Assembly: GCA_036278255.1 (NCBI GenBank)
Contig: DASULK010000018.1
Location: forward strand, 16,813-80,812
Length of the DNA stretch: 64,000 nt
Origin: DASULK01 sp036278255
Lineage (GTDB): Bacteria; Actinomycetota; Actinomycetes; Mycobacteriales; Micromonosporaceae
Direction of reading: 5' to 3'
In this document: positions 42,122 through 50,848 of the stretch, one piece after another
Layout of the letters: each line of letters begins with the position of its first letter
How positions within the stretch are numbered: position 1 is the first letter of the stretch
Translations under genes and position numbers: made by a program
The notes under the pieces: generated by a model
Database searches by the model: none
The model's input: only the letters and a program-made list of their open reading frames with translations
Told to the model about the DNA's origin: nothing

Positions 42122-42412
42122 ATGAAGCGGTTGCTGTGGTTAGGCATCGGCCTGGCCGTCGGGGCGCTGGTGGTACGCAAGATCACCCAGAAGGTGGAGG
42201 CCTTCACGCCGTCCGGCATCGCCGCGTCGGTATCGCAATCCGCTGGCGGCATGGCCGAGTCGGTGCGTAGTTTCCTCGATGATGTCCGCGACGGCATGGC
42301 CGAGCGGGAACTGCAGATCCACGAGGCTTTCGCCGAGGGCGTCGCGATCGACGACGCTTCCGGGCTCTGGGACGACGACGTGATCGGCAACCCTCAGGAA
42401 GGCAGCAGATGA
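42122..42412 (+). CDS. Small membrane protein upstream of alaS (DUF6167-like)
   Basis: Product of 96 residues. The short hydrophobic N-terminal helix MKRLLWLGIGLAVGALVV is followed by a helical region with an AxSVSQSAGGMAESVRSF stretch and an acidic tail (AIDDASGLWDDDV). The family name is from recall and is tentative. The stop overlaps alaS (ATGA), so translation is coupled. Function unknown. Confidence 0.78.
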   Translation: MKRLLWLGIGLAVGALVVRKITQKVEAFTPSGIAASVSQSAGGMAESVRSFLDDVRDGMAERELQIHEAFAEGVAIDDASGLWDDDVIGNPQEGSR

Positions 42413-45087
42413 AAACGGCGGAGATCAAGCGGCGGTTCTTGGCGCACTTCGAGGCGAATGGCCATGTCGTGGTGCCATCCGCTCCGCTGCCCGCCATCAA
42501 CGACCCCAACCTGCTCTTCGTCCCGGCGGGGATGGTGCCGTTCGTGCCGTATTTCCTCGGCCAGCAGACCCCGCCATACCAGCGGGCGGCGAGCGTGCAG
42601 AAGTGCATCCGTACGCCGGACATCGACGAGGTCGGCAAGACCAGCCGGCACGGCACCTTCTTTCAGATGAACGGCAACTTCTCCTTCGGCGACTACTTCA
42701 AGGCGGGGGCGATCCCGCTGGCCTGGGAGCTGAGCACCAAACCGGTGGAGGAGGGCGGCTACGGGCTCGACCCGGACCGCATCTGGGTCACCGTCTACCT
42801 CGACGACGACGAGGCCATCGACATCTGGCGCGCTACCGGGGTGCCCATCGAGCGGATCGTGCGCCGCGGCAAGCAGGACAACTTCTGGGACATGGGCATT
42901 CCCGGACCGTGCGGCCCGTGCTCGGAGCTCTACTACGACCGTGGCCCCGCGTACGGGCGGGAGGGTGGCCCGGAGGTCGACGAGGACCGTTACCTGGAGT
43001 TCTGGAACCTCGTCTTCATGCAGTTCGAGCGGGGGGCGGGTCCCGGCAAGGACTATCCGATCCTCGGCGAGCTGCCCGCCAAGAACATCGACACCGGTAT
43101 GGGTCTGGAGCGGATGGCGGCCCTGCTGCAGGGGGTCGACAACCTCTACGAGATCGATGAGGTGCGGCCGATCCTGGACCGGGCCGCGGAGTTGACCGGC
43201 AAGCGGTACGGCGTCGGGTCGGGGCAGGTGGCCAGCGAATCGCACCCCGATGACGTACGCCTGCGGGTGATCGCCGACCACGTGCGGACCTCGCTGATGC
43301 TGATCGGCGACGGGGTCACCCCCTCCAACGAGGGGCGTGGCTATGTGCTGCGTCGGATCATGCGCCGGGCGATCCGGGCGATGCGGCTGCTCGGCTGGCA
43401 GGAGCGGGCGCTGCCGGAGCTGCTGCCGGTGGCGCGGGACTGCATGGCCCCGTCTTATCCGGAGCTGGCCACCGAGTTCGACCGGATCTCGCAGTACGCC
43501 TACGCGGAGGAGGATGCGTTCCTCTCCACCCTGCGGGCGGGTACCACCATCCTGGATACGGCGATCACCGAGACCAAGGCAGCCGGGGAGGCTCGCATCT
43601 CGGGTGACAAGGTGTTCCAGCTGCACGACACCTACGGCTTCCCCATCGATCTGACCTTGGAGATCGCGGCGGAGCAGGGGCTGCAGGTCGATCGGGAGGG
43701 CTTCCGGCGGCTGATGGCCGACCAGCGGGCCCGGGCCAAGGCTGACGCGCAGGCGCGGAAGACCGGTCACGTGGACGTGTCGGCATACCGGTCGGTGCTG
43801 GACACCGGCGGGCCGGTGGAGTTCACCGGTTACACCGAGGTCTCCCGCGAGTCGCGGGTCCGGGCTCTGATGTCCGGGGGCGAGTCGGTCGCCGCCGCGG
43901 TCGAGGGCGACGCGGTGGAGCTGGTGCTCGACGCCACCCCCTTTTATGCCGAAGGCGGTGGCCAGCAGCCTGACCAGGGCCTGATCACGGTCGGTGGCGG
44001 CCAGGTCGAGGTCTATGACGTGCAGGAGCCGCTCCCCGGGCTGATCGTGCACCGGGCCCGGGTGCTCCGTGGTGAGGTCCGCTCCGGTGAGGCCGGTTTC
44101 GCCGAGATCGACGCCACCCGCCGTCGGGCCATCTCCCGTTCCCACACCGCCACGCACCTGGTGCACCAGACCATGCGGAACTTCCTCGGTGAGTCGGCCA
44201 CCCAGGCGGGGTCGCTGAACGCGCCGGGGCGGCTGCGGTTCGACTTCAACACCCCGACCGGGGTGGCGCCGAGCGTGTTGCGGGACGTGGAGCAGCAGGT
44301 CAATGAGGTGCTGCTGGCCGACCTGGAGGTGCACGCCTTCGTCACCTCGATGGAGGAGGCACGCCGGATCGGGGCGATCGCGCTCTTCGGAGAGAAGTAC
44401 GGGGACGAGGTCCGGGTCGTCGAGGTCGGCGACTACGCCCGGGAGCTGTGCGGGGGCACCCACGTGCACCGCTCCGCACAGCTCGGCCTGGTGAAGATTC
44501 TCTCCGAGGCGTCGATCGGTTCCGGGGTGCGCCGGGTCGAGGCGCTGGTCGGTCTGGATGCGTTCAACTTCCTGGCCAAGGAGCACCTGCTGGTGTCCCG
44601 GCTGGCCGAGCTGTACCGGGTGCCGAGCGACCAGGTCGCCGACCGGGTGGAGCAGACGATCAGCCAGTTGCGGGACGCCGAGCGGGAGCTGGAGAAGCTG
44701 CGGGCCCAACTGGTGCTCGGAGGTGCCGCAACGCTCGCCGACCAGGCGAAGGACGTACGGGGTGTCGCCTATGTCGGCACCGAGGCGCCGGAGGGGGCGG
44801 GCGGAAACGACGTACGGACCCTGGCGCAGGAGATCCGCGGCAAGATCGATCCGGGCCGCCCGGCGGTGGTTGCGGTGGCTGCCCGGTCGGGCGGTAAGGC
44901 GTCGCTGGTGGTCGCGGTGAACTCTGCGGCCAAGGGGCGGGGTATCTCCGCGGCGGATCTGGTCAAGGGGGCGTTGTCCGGTCGGGGCGGTGGCAGCGCC
45001 GACCTGGCGCAGGGCGGGGGCGTGCCGGCCACCGAGGCGCCGAACCTGCTCGCCACCATCGAGAAGGCGCTCGCCGAAAGTTCTTGA
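42409..45087 (+). CDS. alaS: Alanyl-tRNA synthetase
   Basis: Product of 892 residues with the class II catalytic core (HGTFFQMNGNFSFGDYFK), the tRNA-recognition region, and an editing domain whose zinc ligands are visible as HTATH (HxxxH) and CGGTHVH (CxxxH). A coiled C-Ala domain follows. Motif 2 and 3 regions GIPGPCGPCSELYYD and GMGLERMAALLQG are intact. The start overlaps the previous gene. ruvX follows after 3 bp. Confidence 0.96.
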   Translation: MKTAEIKRRFLAHFEANGHVVVPSAPLPAINDPNLLFVPAGMVPFVPYFLGQQTPPYQRAASVQKCIRTPDIDEVGKTSRHGTFFQMNGNFSFGDYFKAGAIPLAWELSTKPVEEGGYGLDPDRIWVTVYLDDDEAIDIWRATGVPIERIVRRGKQDNFWDMGIPGPCGPCSELYYDRGPAYGREGGPEVDEDRYLEFWNLVFMQFERGAGPGKDYPILGELPAKNIDTGMGLERMAALLQGVDNLYEIDEVRPILDRAAELTGKRYGVGSGQVASESHPDDVRLRVIADHVRTSLMLIGDGVTPSNEGRGYVLRRIMRRAIRAMRLLGWQERALPELLPVARDCMAPSYPELATEFDRISQYAYAEEDAFLSTLRAGTTILDTAITETKAAGEARISGDKVFQLHDTYGFPIDLTLEIAAEQGLQVDREGFRRLMADQRARAKADAQARKTGHVDVSAYRSVLDTGGPVEFTGYTEVSRESRVRALMSGGESVAAAVEGDAVELVLDATPFYAEGGGQQPDQGLITVGGGQVEVYDVQEPLPGLIVHRARVLRGEVRSGEAGFAEIDATRRRAISRSHTATHLVHQTMRNFLGESATQAGSLNAPGRLRFDFNTPTGVAPSVLRDVEQQVNEVLLADLEVHAFVTSMEEARRIGAIALFGEKYGDEVRVVEVGDYARELCGGTHVHRSAQLGLVKILSEASIGSGVRRVEALVGLDAFNFLAKEHLLVSRLAELYRVPSDQVADRVEQTISQLRDAERELEKLRAQLVLGGAATLADQAKDVRGVAYVGTEAPEGAGGNDVRTLAQEIRGKIDPGRPAVVAVAARSGGKASLVVAVNSAAKGRGISAADLVKGALSGRGGGSADLAQGGGVPATEAPNLLATIEKALAESS

Positions 45088-45090
45088 TCG

Positions 45091-45552
45091 ATGAGCGGCT
45101 GGCAGCGCGGTAAGCGGCTCGGCGTCGACGTCGGGCAGGTCCGGGTCGGGGTGGCTATCTCCGATCCGGACGGGATTCTCGCCACCCCATTGGTAACCCT
45201 GCCCCGTGACCTCAATGCCGCAAATGGGTCGATCGGTGCCGATATTTCGGAACTTGCGCGACTTGTAGAGCTTCACGGAATCGTCGAAGCCGTTGTCGGC
45301 CTACCGGTGACACTCGCCGGTAAACAAGGGCCGGCGGCGATCATTGCCAAGGACTACGCTCAGCGGCTAGCCGAGGTGATCGCCCCGGTCCCGGTACGGC
45401 TGGCGGACGAGAGGATGTCGACCGTCGTGGCAAGCCGTAGGCTTTCCGAACGTGGCGTGCGGGGACGGCGCCAACGCGCCGTGGTCGATCAGGCGGCCGC
45501 GGTGGAGATTCTGCAGAGCTGGCTGGAAGCACAGCGGAGGCGGACACAATGA
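45091..45552 (+). CDS. ruvX: RNase H-fold Holliday junction resolvase-like protein RuvX/YqgF
   Basis: Product of 153 residues. LGVDVGQVRVGVAISDP holds the first acidic site, GIVEAVVGLPVTLAGKQGP the second, and LADERMSTVVASRRL and VVDQAAAVEILQ the later conserved positions. In bacteria YqgF acts in 16S rRNA 5'-end processing and/or junction resolution. It overlaps mltG by 4 bp. Confidence 0.93.
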   Translation: MSGWQRGKRLGVDVGQVRVGVAISDPDGILATPLVTLPRDLNAANGSIGADISELARLVELHGIVEAVVGLPVTLAGKQGPAAIIAKDYAQRLAEVIAPVPVRLADERMSTVVASRRLSERGVRGRRQRAVVDQAAAVEILQSWLEAQRRRTQ

Positions 45553-46739
45553 TCGACGAGCTGGATCTGGCGTTCGAGGATCGGGAACCGGGCCGCCACC
45601 GGCGGAGCCGTCGCCGGAAAAAACGCCGCAGCGGCCGGGGCAAGACGGTTGCCGCGCTCCTGATCACCTTCCTGCTGCTCGGCAGTCTCGGTGGCGGGGC
45701 CTGGTACGGCTTCGACCGGATCCAGGACTTCTTCACCGCCCCGGACTATGCCGGCAGCGGTACCGGCGAGATCACGATCGAGGTGAAGGCCGGGGACACC
45801 GCCACCGACATCGGCAACACCCTGGTCCAGGCGGATGTGGTCAAGAGCGCCAAGGCCTTCATCCAGGCGGCCACCAACAACTCCCGCAGCAAGAACATCC
45901 AGGTGGGGTTCTACAAGGTGCGGAAGCAGATGAGCGCCGAAACCGCCCTCGCTCTGCTCCTCGACCAGAAGAACCGGGTGGTCAACGGCATCACCATCCC
46001 GGAGGGGCGCACCGTCAAGCAGACCCTCAAACTCCTCTCCGAGCACACCAAGATCCCGATCAAGGAGTTCGAGAAGGCTGCGAAGGACCCGATCGCGTTG
46101 GGCGTGCCCGACTGGTGGTTCACCCGCAAAGACGGTAAGGACAGCAGCGGTTCGATCGAAGGCTTCCTCTTCCCTGCCACCTATGAAATCCCGCCTAACG
46201 CGACCGCGGAGACCATTCTCGGCATGATGGTGGACCAGTTCCTCGCCGTCACCACGGAGATGAAGTTCGTCGAGCGGGTGGAAGCGGAGCGCGGCGGGAT
46301 CACCCCCTACGAGGCGCTGATCGTCGCTTCGCTGGCCCAGGCTGAGGCCGGTCACCCCGACGACCTCGGCAAGGTGGCCCGGGTCGCCTACAACCGGTTG
46401 TTCAAGCCGAACGCCGAGGTACCGTGCGGCTGCTTTGAGATGGATGTGACGGTCAACTACTGGCTGGAGCTGCAGGGGAAGGCGACCAAAACATCCAAGG
46501 ACATGAAAATGTCTGAGCTGGACGACTCAAAGAACCCCTACAACCGCAAGCTGAAGGGGTTCATCCCGACCCCCATCAACAACCCGGGCGAACTGGCGCT
46601 GCGGGGCGCGATGGACCCGCCGAATAAAAACTGGTACTTCTTCGTCGCGATCGACAAGGACGGACACTCCGCGTTCGCCGAGACGTACGCGGAGCAGAAG
46701 CGCAACGAAGAGAAGGCTAAGAAGAACGGCGTGCTCTGA
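45549..46739 (+). CDS. mltG: Endolytic peptidoglycan transglycosylase MltG
   Basis: Product of 396 residues. A basic cytosolic N-terminus (HRRSRRRKKRRSGRGK), one helix (TVAALLITFLLLGSLGGGAWYG), a LysM-like domain and the YceG catalytic domain. The conserved glutamate is in VASLAQAEAGHPDDLGKVARVAYNRL, and the C-terminal IPTPINNPGELALRGAMDPP is the typical end motif. It cuts nascent glycan strands outside the membrane. aroE starts 1 bp after the stop. Confidence 0.93.
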   Translation: MIDELDLAFEDREPGRHRRSRRRKKRRSGRGKTVAALLITFLLLGSLGGGAWYGFDRIQDFFTAPDYAGSGTGEITIEVKAGDTATDIGNTLVQADVVKSAKAFIQAATNNSRSKNIQVGFYKVRKQMSAETALALLLDQKNRVVNGITIPEGRTVKQTLKLLSEHTKIPIKEFEKAAKDPIALGVPDWWFTRKDGKDSSGSIEGFLFPATYEIPPNATAETILGMMVDQFLAVTTEMKFVERVEAERGGITPYEALIVASLAQAEAGHPDDLGKVARVAYNRLFKPNAEVPCGCFEMDVTVNYWLELQGKATKTSKDMKMSELDDSKNPYNRKLKGFIPTPINNPGELALRGAMDPPNKNWYFFVAIDKDGHSAFAETYAEQKRNEEKAKKNGVL

Positions 46740-46740
46740 C

Positions 46741-47559
46741 ATGACTGTGCTGCGGCGGGCGGCGGTGCTCGGCAAGCCGATCGCGCATTCGCTCTCACCG
46801 GTGATCCACAACGCCGGGTATGCGGCGGCGGGGTTGACCGGCTGGTCGTACACCGCGATCGAATGCGCCGAGGCTGAGCTGCCGGACCTAGTGGCCGGCT
46901 TCGGCCCGGAGTGGGCCGGGCTGTCGCTGACCATGCCGTTGAAGGAGGTCGCGCTGGCGGTGGCTGCCGAGGTCTCGCCGGTCGCGGCCGCAGTCGGTGC
47001 CGCCAACACGCTGGTCCGCCGACCTGACGGTTCCTGGTATGCCGACAACACCGACGTGCCCGGCATGGTCGACGTGCTGGCCGCCGCCAGTGTGGGCCGA
47101 GGGGCGGCCGTGACGGTGCTCGGCGCGGGCGGCACTGCGCGGGCCGCGCTCGCCGCGGCCGCCCGGCTGGGGGCCAGCGGGGTGACCGTGGTGGCCCGCC
47201 GACCGGTAGCGATCGACGAACTGCGGCCGGTCGCCGCCGCAGTCGGGGTGCCGCTACAGGCGGCGGCCTGGGCCGATGCGAACCGGTACTCCGATGCCGA
47301 CGTGGTGATCTCCACCGTGCCGAAGGGGGTGGCCGACCCGCTGGCAGAGCAGGCCGTCTGGCAGCCCTCCACCGTTCTCTTCGATGCGCTCTACGACCCG
47401 TGGCCGACCCCGCTCGCCGCCGCCGCCGCGGCAGCCGGCTGCCGGATCATCTCCGGCCTCGACCTGCTGCTCGCCCAGGCCGCCTACCAGTTCGAACAGT
47501 TCACTGGCACTACTGCCCCCATCAACGCGATGCGCACCGCCCTCTCCGAATCGCGTTGA
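46741..47559 (+). CDS. aroE: Shikimate dehydrogenase
   Basis: Product of 272 residues, NADPH-dependent reduction of 3-dehydroshikimate. The substrate-binding motif KPIAHSLSPVIHN, LSLTMPLKEVALA (catalytic Lys), GAANTLV, DNTDVPG and the NADPH loop LGAGGTARAA are present, ending with GLDLLLAQAAYQFEQFTG. In many actinobacteria aroC follows directly. Here 2.1 kb of accessory sequence intervene. Confidence 0.93.
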   Translation: MTVLRRAAVLGKPIAHSLSPVIHNAGYAAAGLTGWSYTAIECAEAELPDLVAGFGPEWAGLSLTMPLKEVALAVAAEVSPVAAAVGAANTLVRRPDGSWYADNTDVPGMVDVLAAASVGRGAAVTVLGAGGTARAALAAAARLGASGVTVVARRPVAIDELRPVAAAVGVPLQAAAWADANRYSDADVVISTVPKGVADPLAEQAVWQPSTVLFDALYDPWPTPLAAAAAAAGCRIISGLDLLLAQAAYQFEQFTGTTAPINAMRTALSESR

Positions 47560-47562
47560 GCG

Positions 47563-47628
47563 GTGTTGATCAGGGAGTTGGTGGGCGAGTCGCTCGGCGT
47601 GTCGCGCTATCGAGTCCCTGATCAACAC
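47563..47628. repeat. Intergenic palindromic repeat, GATC-core family, copy 2 (diverged)
   Basis: GTGTTGATCAGGGA and TCCCTGATCAACAC form a perfect 14-bp inverted repeat around 38 bases, directly after aroE and before a convergent small gene. The TGATCA core with flanking GG/CC resembles copies 1 and 3, but the outer sequence differs. Confidence 0.7.
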
Positions 47629-47647
47629 GACTGGGAGGGGGGGCGGG

Positions 47648-47911
47648 TCAGGGGCGGGGGCGGACCCAGGCGAGGAAGCGGTCGTAGAGCGCTCCGGGTG
47701 CGGGGGCGTCGTGCGGGTTCAGCCGGTGCAGGTCGGCTGCGGCCTCGTGCAGATGCAGACAGAGGTAGATGGCCAGCGCTGTCGGGTGCGTGGCGTACTC
47801 CTCGCACAGCGCCAGGCGGGCGATTGCGCACGGCCACGGGGCGCCGCAGGCCCGACAGAGCCAGAGGGGACGCATCGGCAGATGGGGGCGGCCCCGCTGG
47901 GGCGTAGTCAC
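47648..47911 (-). CDS. Small cysteine-containing protein of the XRE/DUF397 neighbourhood
   Basis: Product of 87 residues. PHLPMRPLWLCRACGAPWPC gives Cys19, Cys22 and Cys28, a possible metal knuckle. The second half (AIYLCLHLHEAAADLHRL) is helical, and the end is RFLAWVRPRP. Similar small genes accompany XRE/DUF397 loci in Micromonosporaceae, from recall. Its GTG overlaps the stop of the upstream small gene as GTGA, which supports both reading frames. Function unknown. Confidence 0.7.
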   Translation of the reverse strand: MTTPQRGRPHLPMRPLWLCRACGAPWPCAIARLALCEEYATHPTALAIYLCLHLHEAAADLHRLNPHDAPAPGALYDRFLAWVRPRP

Positions 47912-48195
47912 CGCCGACCCCCGGTCGTCCCGGCCGGGCGCCACCGGCCGCCGTTGGCTCGCCAGACCCCGGCGGGGGTGAGCCGGCCGGCCCGGCCCAC
48001 CTGAGGGTGCGCGACGGTGGGGTCATCCCACCATCGCGGACGGTTGAAGCGGGGGAGGGTGGGCGGCTCGGTGGGAACCGGGAGCCACCGGTCCGGGCAG
48101 GCGGTCCAGCGCAGCCCACAGGAGCACCAGCGGCGCCAGCGTTTCCACACCCGGCGGTGACGGGGTGCGAGCGGGATCGGCTTCGTCTTCGGCAT
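47908..48195 (-). CDS. Small basic protein of the XRE/DUF397 neighbourhood
   Basis: Product of 95 residues, very basic and tryptophan-rich at the N-terminus (APRHRRVWKRWRRWCSCG) with Cys24, Cys26 and Cys33, then a Pro-rich part containing PTVAHPQVGRAGRLTPAG. No known domain recognised. ATG was preferred over a GTG two codons earlier. Coupled by GTGA overlap to the next small gene, and divergent from the broken XRE gene. Confidence 0.65.
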   Translation of the reverse strand: MPKTKPIPLAPRHRRVWKRWRRWCSCGLRWTACPDRWLPVPTEPPTLPRFNRPRWWDDPTVAHPQVGRAGRLTPAGVWRANGGRWRPAGTTGGRR

Positions 48196-48220
48196 CTTCA
48201 CAGTCTGGTGAGGACAGGAC

Positions 48221-48226
48221 TACGCT
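48221..48226 (+). promoter_or_regulatory. Probable -10 element of the XRE/DUF397 unit
   Basis: TACGCT fits TANNNT about 100 bp before the XRE start, in the gap between divergent genes. Confidence 0.3.
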
Positions 48227-48319
48227 CGGAAGGGCCAGCGCTGGGCTGGGGAGCGTACGACGGCTCCTGGGCGGGCTTGGGGAACCGGCGGGCGGCACCG
48301 GGCGGAGGTTGGGCAGGAG

Positions 48320-49119
48320 ATGGGCACGGCGACCGAGTTTCTGACCGAAGAACTGCGGGCGGCGCGGCTATCGCGGGGCATGAGCAGGACGACTTCGGCA
48401 AGTTGATCAACTACTCCGGCTCACACGTCAGTGCCGTGGAGACGGGGCAGCGCCCACCGAGACCCGAGTACCTGGCGGCGGTGGATCAGGCGTTGCAGAC
48501 CGGTGGGATCTTTACCCGGCTGATGGGGCAGTTGGCCAGCTTGGACAGCGCCCCGGTATGGCTGCGGGACTGGATCGTTATCGAACGTGAAACAACATCA
48601 TTACGCTGGTATGAACCAGCCTTTGTGCCTGGCCTGTTGCAGACAGAGAACTATGCGCGCGCGACACTGCGCGCTGGCGGCCTGTTGACGCCGGATGAAG
48701 TGGAGCAGCGGGTGATGTCTCGGTTGGAACGCCAGGACATCCTCACCCGAGAGCGGCCGCCGCAGTTTGTAGCAGTCCTTGACGAGGCAGTGCTCCGGCG
48801 CACGGTCAGCGGGGACCGGAGCCTGATGGCGGAGCAACTCGAGCATCTAGCGAAGTGCGCCGAGCAGCCTCATGCCCAAATTCTTGTGGTTCCGGCCGAG
48901 GTCGGTGTGTACCCGGGGTTGCAAGGTGGATTCATCCTTGCGGCTCTTTCGGATGGGTCAGTGGCGGCGCACCTCGATCACCAGGTCAGGGCGTAGATCG
49001 TCAATCAGGTGGCGGACATTGCTACGCTTCAACAGACGTGGGAGGCCATCCGCGGTGAAGCCCTCCCTCGCCGGCAGTCACTCGACCTCATCAAGGAAGC
49101 AGTCAAGACATGGACCTGA
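48320..49119 (+). pseudogene. XRE-family regulator (HTH + DUF5753), broken by a frameshift and an amber codon
   Basis: From ATG 48320 the frame reads MGTATEFLTEELRAARLSRGM, the normal start of this family, then shifts at AGCAGGAC (48383-48390), where one C appears lost; restoring it gives MSQDDFGKLINYSGSHVSAVETGQRPP. The DUF5753 part (WYEPAFVPGLLQTENYARA) is intact until a TAG at 48994-48996 in the expected place of CAG (VRA-stop-IVNQVADIATLQ). The frame then continues to a natural TGA at 49117. Such regulators pair with DUF397 proteins, as WhiJ and its partners do in Streptomyces. Two independent lesions make loss of function likely. Confidence 0.82.
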
Positions 49120-49298
49120 CCCGGGCTCAGTGGCGGAAGTCGACCCGCTCCGGAACCAACGGTGGGTCGTGTGTCGAGGTCGCGGACAACCTGCCCGAGG
49201 TGGTCCTGGTACGGGACTCGAAAGATCGTCCGGGGCCGATGCTGCGCTTCGACCCGGAGGCCTGGGCCGCCTTCGTCGCCTCCGTGAAGCAGCCGTAG
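49110..49298 (+). CDS. DUF397 protein (BldB/WhiJ-partner family)
   Basis: Product of 62 residues, complete for the family: MDLTRAQWRKSTRSGTNGGSCVEVA, VLVRDSKDRPGPMLRFDPEAW and the end AAFVASVKQP. DUF397 proteins are small acidic partners of XRE/DUF5753 regulators and act in development or as antidote-like factors. The ATG overlaps the end of the XRE gene by 10 bp, the usual arrangement. With the regulator broken this gene is an orphan and may still be transcribed. Confidence 0.88.
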   Translation: MDLTRAQWRKSTRSGTNGGSCVEVADNLPEVVLVRDSKDRPGPMLRFDPEAWAAFVASVKQP

Positions 49299-49669
49299 GA
49301 CGCGTGGCACAACCGGTTGCGGTGGCAGTAGCTCTCATCGCCGACGAAACCGGCCGCGATCACGATGATCGCCACGATTGCCGCGAGGGGAAACTCGATC
49401 GACGTGGGACTGGTGGCGGCCAACCCTCGGGCAATTGCTACGACCATAGGCAGATCTAACACGACCGCCCTGGTGACCCTCGTGGCTCGGCCTGCTTCCT
49501 GGTCGCGGACGGCCCCGGTCCGGTCCGCAGCGCGGGACGCCGCGGACGGGGCGGAAGCGGCAACGGTGGGCGTGACAGACTTATCCGATGAGCGCGGGAG
49601 CGGCTGGCGCAGGTAGGCGACAGTCGCGAACCGTGGACAAGCGGTGGTTGCGGAACGGAAGGCGTTGCG
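49299..49669. other. 371-bp gap before aroC, no confident gene
   Basis: Neither strand shows a gene I can support. On the minus strand a frame contains the hydrophobic segment EFPLAAIVAIIVIAAGFVGDE with GC-rich third positions, but it continues antisense through DUF397. On the plus strand an 83-codon frame (49365-49616) has no ribosome site or recognisable domain. The aroC promoter should lie here. Confidence 0.4.
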
Positions 49670-50848
49670 GTGGTGCGCTGGTTGACTGCGGGGGAGTCGC
49701 ACGGACCGGCACTGGTCGCGATCCTGGACGGGGTGCCCGCCGGGGTCGAGGTGACCAGTGGCGATATTCAGCGTGAACTGGCTCGCCGGCGGCTGGGCTA
49801 CGGCCGTGGCGCCCGCATGTCCTTCGAACAGGACGAGATCGAGATCATCGGTGGGCTCCGGCACGGGGTGACATTGGGCAGCCCGGTGGCGATCCGGGTC
49901 GGGAACTCCGAGTGGCCGAAATGGCGCACGGTGATGGCCGCCGACCCGGTCGATCCGGCGGTGCTGGCGGGCCAGGCGCGCAACGCCCCGCTGACCCGGC
50001 CCCGGCCCGGCCACGCCGATCTGGCCGGCATGCAGAAGTACGGCCACACCGACGCCCGGCCGATCCTAGAGCGGGCCAGCGCCCGGGAGACCGCCGCCCG
50101 GGTTGCGGTCGGTACGGTGGCCAAAGCCCTGCTTCGGCAGGCGCTCGGCATCGAAGTCGTGTCGCACGTGGTGGAGTTGGGGTCGGTCGCCGCCGATCCT
50201 GGCCTGCGCCCGGTCCCGGCGGACGCGGATCGGATCGATGCCGACCCGCTGCGCTGCCTCGACCCGGAGGCGAGTGCCCGCATGGTCGCCGAGGTGGACG
50301 CCGCGAAGAAGGCAGCCGATACGCTGGGCGGCATCGTCGAGGTGCTGGCGTACGGCGTACCACCGGGGCTCGGCAGCCACGTGCAGTGGGACCGGAAGCT
50401 CGATGGCCGGCTCGCCGCCGCGCTCATGTCGATCCAGGCGATCAAGGGGGTTGAGATCGGTGACGCCTGGACCCAGGCCCGCTCCCGCGGCTCGCAGGCG
50501 CACGACGAGATTGTGCCGACCGAATCCGGAGTCAAGCGGGTCACCGACCGGGCCGGTGGGCTGGAAGGCGGGATCACCACCGGCGAGCCGCTGCGGGTGA
50601 AGGCTGCGATGAAGCCGATCTCGTCGCTCAACCGGGCCTTGTCCACCGTCGATGTCGCCACGGGCGAGCCGGCCACCGCGATCAACCAGCGCTCCGACGT
50701 CTGCGCGGTGCCCGCCGCGGCGGTCGTCGCCGAGGCGATGGTCGCCCTGGTGCTCGCCGAGGCCGCGACCGAGAAGTTCGGCGGCGACTCGGTCACCGAA
50801 CTGCGCCGCAACCTGGACGGCTACCTGGCCAGCCTGGTGATCCGATGA
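49670..50848 (+). CDS. aroC: Chorismate synthase
   Basis: Product of 392 residues that makes chorismate from EPSP using reduced FMN. Signature motifs are TAGESHGPALVAILDGVPAG, RRRLGYGRGARMSFEQDE, GNSEWPKW, RPRPGHADLAGMQKYGH, RASARETAARVAVG and, near the end, QRSDVCAVPAAAVVAEAM. The first of two adjacent GTGs was taken. It starts the aroC-aroK-aroB-aroQ operon, and its stop overlaps aroK (ATGA). Confidence 0.96.
   Translation: MVRWLTAGESHGPALVAILDGVPAGVEVTSGDIQRELARRRLGYGRGARMSFEQDEIEIIGGLRHGVTLGSPVAIRVGNSEWPKWRTVMAADPVDPAVLAGQARNAPLTRPRPGHADLAGMQKYGHTDARPILERASARETAARVAVGTVAKALLRQALGIEVVSHVVELGSVAADPGLRPVPADADRIDADPLRCLDPEASARMVAEVDAAKKAADTLGGIVEVLAYGVPPGLGSHVQWDRKLDGRLAAALMSIQAIKGVEIGDAWTQARSRGSQAHDEIVPTESGVKRVTDRAGGLEGGITTGEPLRVKAAMKPISSLNRALSTVDVATGEPATAINQRSDVCAVPAAAVVAEAMVALVLAEAATEKFGGDSVTELRRNLDGYLASLVIR

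Noticed and set aside
42394..45276. Minus-strand open frame of 960 codons opposite alaS
   Set aside because: Antisense shadow of alaS with no domain or ribosome site.
49365..49616. 83-codon plus-strand frame before aroC
   Set aside because: No Shine-Dalgarno sequence, no recognisable family, and an amino-acid composition typical of random high-GC frames.
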